This document shows, piece by piece, positions 5,187 through 6,328 of a stretch of DNA of 6,328 nucleotides. Made by a program: the position numbers and the translations under genes. Positions within the stretch are counted from its first letter, which is position 1; each line of letters begins with the position of its first letter. This DNA comes from UBA1231 sp045123185 (GTDB taxonomy: Bacteria > Bacillota_I > Bacilli_A > ML615J-28 > CAG-313): NCBI GenBank assembly GCA_045123185.1, contig JBGVIL010000177.1, positions 1 to 6,328 of the forward strand, written 5' to 3'. The notes under the pieces are model-generated. The model saw only the letters and a program-made list of their open reading frames with translations. It was not told the origin of the DNA and did no database searches.

Positions 5187-5513
5187 ATGGAAAAAATTTT
5201 TGAATATGATTTTACCTCTAATGGGAAATATCATGTTGAGTTATATAAAAATCGTATTGAAATAACCGTTGATGGAACACTTAATTTATTAGTTAAAAAG
5301 GGAATAAATGGTACAATTATTATTCCAATTAATAAAATTAGTGCCATTGAATATACAGTAGACGGAGACATATTAGAATTTGTTGTTAGTGGAATGAGCC
5401 ACAATGATTCTTATAAAGATAAAATTAGATCTGATAATGTTATATTTGTCGATAGCAAAGAAGATGTTTTAATGCTTAGAGCATTAAAAGGATTAATATG
5501 CGATTTATTATAG
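5187..5513 (+). CDS. PH-like (DUF4429/bPH-type) domain protein, 108 aa
   Basis: A single small beta-rich domain. A strand pair at 15-28 (HVELY, RIEITV), then KKGINGTIIIPINKISAIEY (37-56), a strand LEFVV (63-67), then NVIFVDS (84-90) followed by a C-terminal helix (91-106, containing LMLRALKGLI). The order 'G-x-x-x-I-P-hydrophobic-x-x-I-x-x-hydrophobic', then 'NVIF', then helix matches bacterial pleckstrin-homology-like domains such as DUF4429. I infer this fold from pattern only. Such domains mostly mediate binding rather than catalysis, and no catalytic motif is seen. AAAGGGTGG (5169-5177) lies 9 bases before the ATG. It is monocistronic, between its own promoter-like sequence and a terminator. 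Confidence 0.65.
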   Translation: MEKIFEYDFTSNGKYHVELYKNRIEITVDGTLNLLVKKGINGTIIIPINKISAIEYTVDGDILEFVVSGMSHNDSYKDKIRSDNVIFVDSKEDVLMLRALKGLICDLL

Positions 5514-5534
5514 AGCTGAAAAGCTCTTTTTTTT
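5512..5534 (+). terminator. Rho-independent terminator of the PH-like gene
   Basis: AGAGCT (5512-5517) and AGCTCT (5522-5527) enclose a GAAA loop (GNRA type), followed by a run of T. The stem begins inside the TAG stop codon. Confidence 0.85.
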
Positions 5535-5567
5535 GTTAAAATTTGGAATAAATTGTCGAAAAAAATA

Positions 5568-5582
5568 TATAACATAATATAA
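5568..5582 (+). promoter_or_regulatory. Recurrent promoter-like box, copy 3
   Basis: TATAACATAATATAA fits the box with C at position 6. TTGTCG (5553-5558) lies about the same distance upstream as TTGTCA in copy 2. Confidence 0.6.
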
Positions 5583-5606
5583 ATTAAATAAACGGAGCTG
5601 ATAAAT

Positions 5607-6296
5607 ATGAATAATATGTTTTGGAATAAATTTAATAATGAATTTAGAGGTTATGGAGAACCTAATAATAATTATAATCAACAAGATTGGAATAACAAAT
5701 GGAATGAGCCAAAACAACAAGACAATACAAGTTGGGACTGGAACTTCTTTAATAATGAATTAAAACAAGAGAAAAAACGTCCAAATCCTGCTAAAGATTT
5801 TAATGTGAACGAATTTCTTAATACTGATTTTATGAATACAAACAATAACTGGAGAGCAGATGCTAAACCTAAATGGGATACTTATGAGGGAGCTAAAAAT
5901 ACTAATTATAAATTTACAAATTATTCAGTAAAAGATGAAGGATTAACTCAAGCAAGTTCTGGTATGAAATGGAATGATAAAACAAATAGAGTTCATAATA
6001 ATTATATTCAACATTATGATGAAGAATATGGATGGGTTAATTTAGTGGCAGTAAATAAAGATTTACTTACAGAAGGTGGTAAAAATGTTTGGAATAGTGA
6101 TTTACATAATACTATCTTAGATGTTGAGTTAGATAATGGCGAACATTTTAATGCTATGGTAGTTGATCATTGCGGAGCAAGCGGAAATAAGCCAATATTA
6201 GATATTTGGCAATACAATTCTACTCCAAATAATTATAATGGAAACTTTACAGTAAAACGAAAAGGCGGTAAAAATTTTACAAATTATGATAAATAA
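5607..6296 (+). CDS. Asn/Trp-rich protein with C-terminal double-psi-barrel (3D/RlpA-like) domain
   Basis: 229 residues; GGAG (5594-5597) lies 9 bases before ATG. Residues 1-60 are low-complexity, with 17 Asn, 5 Trp and 5 Gln, and look disordered. The rest of the N-terminal half (60-105) is also Asn-rich. From about 104 to 205 the pattern fits a double-psi beta-barrel of the 3D/RlpA/endoglucanase-45 type: ASSGM (116-120), VNLVAVNKDLL (144-154) as the 'AVdp..lp' strand, DVELDNG (172-178), VVDHCGASG (185-193), and ILDIWQYN (197-204). D187 and D199 would be the acidic residues of the active site; the first Asp of the 3D triad is replaced by N150. There is no signal peptide or membrane segment. 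It could act as a peptidoglycan-cleaving or glycan-binding virion part, or as a structural protein. The domain is inferred from motif order; the function is unsure. Confidence 0.6.
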   Translation: MNNMFWNKFNNEFRGYGEPNNNYNQQDWNNKWNEPKQQDNTSWDWNFFNNELKQEKKRPNPAKDFNVNEFLNTDFMNTNNNWRADAKPKWDTYEGAKNTNYKFTNYSVKDEGLTQASSGMKWNDKTNRVHNNYIQHYDEEYGWVNLVAVNKDLLTEGGKNVWNSDLHNTILDVELDNGEHFNAMVVDHCGASGNKPILDIWQYNSTPNNYNGNFTVKRKGGKNFTNYDK

Positions 6297-6297
6297 A

Positions 6298-6312
6298 TAT
6301 AAAATAATATAA
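6298..6312 (+). promoter_or_regulatory. Recurrent promoter-like box, copy 4 (window edge)
   Basis: TATAAAATAATATAA starts one base after the preceding stop codon, with no terminator between. The downstream sequence ends in AATAGG at the window edge, probably the start of the ribosome binding site of a gene outside the window. Confidence 0.55.
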
Positions 6313-6328
6313 TAATAAATATAATAGG

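Noticed and set aside
1..6328. tRNA genes, CRISPR arrays, insertion sequences, attachment sites
   Set aside because: No cloverleaf-like GTTCGAATC context, no regularly spaced repeats, and no transposase or terminal inverted repeats were seen.

Overview
The window is very AT-rich (roughly a quarter to 30% GC by eye). All recognised genes are on the + strand, packed tightly, with strong Firmicutes-type Shine-Dalgarno sequences. Three free-standing HNH endonucleases, a ClpP-fold protease, a radical SAM enzyme, a 3D/RlpA-like barrel protein and several tiny unknown genes, mostly in short units with their own terminators, point to a lytic-type phage (or phage-like element) of a low-GC Gram-positive host. 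Trp is always TGG and TGA appears as a stop, so the standard bacterial code fits. The phage assignment is an inference; no capsid, tail or replication hallmark gene is visible.

Layout. 2-727: 3' part of a radical SAM gene whose ORF is already open at the window edge, closed by a terminator. 804-1462: a 62-residue unknown protein and an HNH endonuclease in one unit. 1467-2899: a promoter-like box, a well-translated 14-codon ORF, a NUMOD4/HNH homing-type endonuclease and a ClpP-like serine protease with intact Ser-His-Asp candidates, then a terminator. 2936-3640: a six-helix YczE/YitT-like membrane protein in its own unit. 3671-4303: a second NUMOD4/HNH endonuclease, paralogous to the first. 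4304-4578: the only sizeable intergenic region, with a hairpin terminator, a tandem 10-bp repeat, a sigma-A-like promoter and a leader hairpin. 4579-5100: three tiny, overlapping, translationally coupled genes for helical proteins. 5187-5513: a PH-like beta-barrel protein. 5607-6296: an Asn/Trp/Gln-rich protein ending in a double-psi-barrel-like domain. A further promoter-like box follows, for a gene outside the window.

Two patterns recur. A 15-bp box, TATAAM-N-TAATATAA, lies upstream of the genes at 804, 2990 and 5607 and again at the right edge; only the TAATATAA half lies upstream of the 14-codon ORF. It is the best candidate for a phage-specific promoter. In addition, six stop codons sit inside the hairpin (mostly the loop) that ends their own transcript. 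Together these give a 'one promoter, one or two genes, one hairpin' design. The most intriguing local arrangement is that a homing-type endonuclease separates a promoter, strong ribosome binding site and 14-codon ORF from a ClpP-like gene that lacks both a promoter and a good ribosome binding site.
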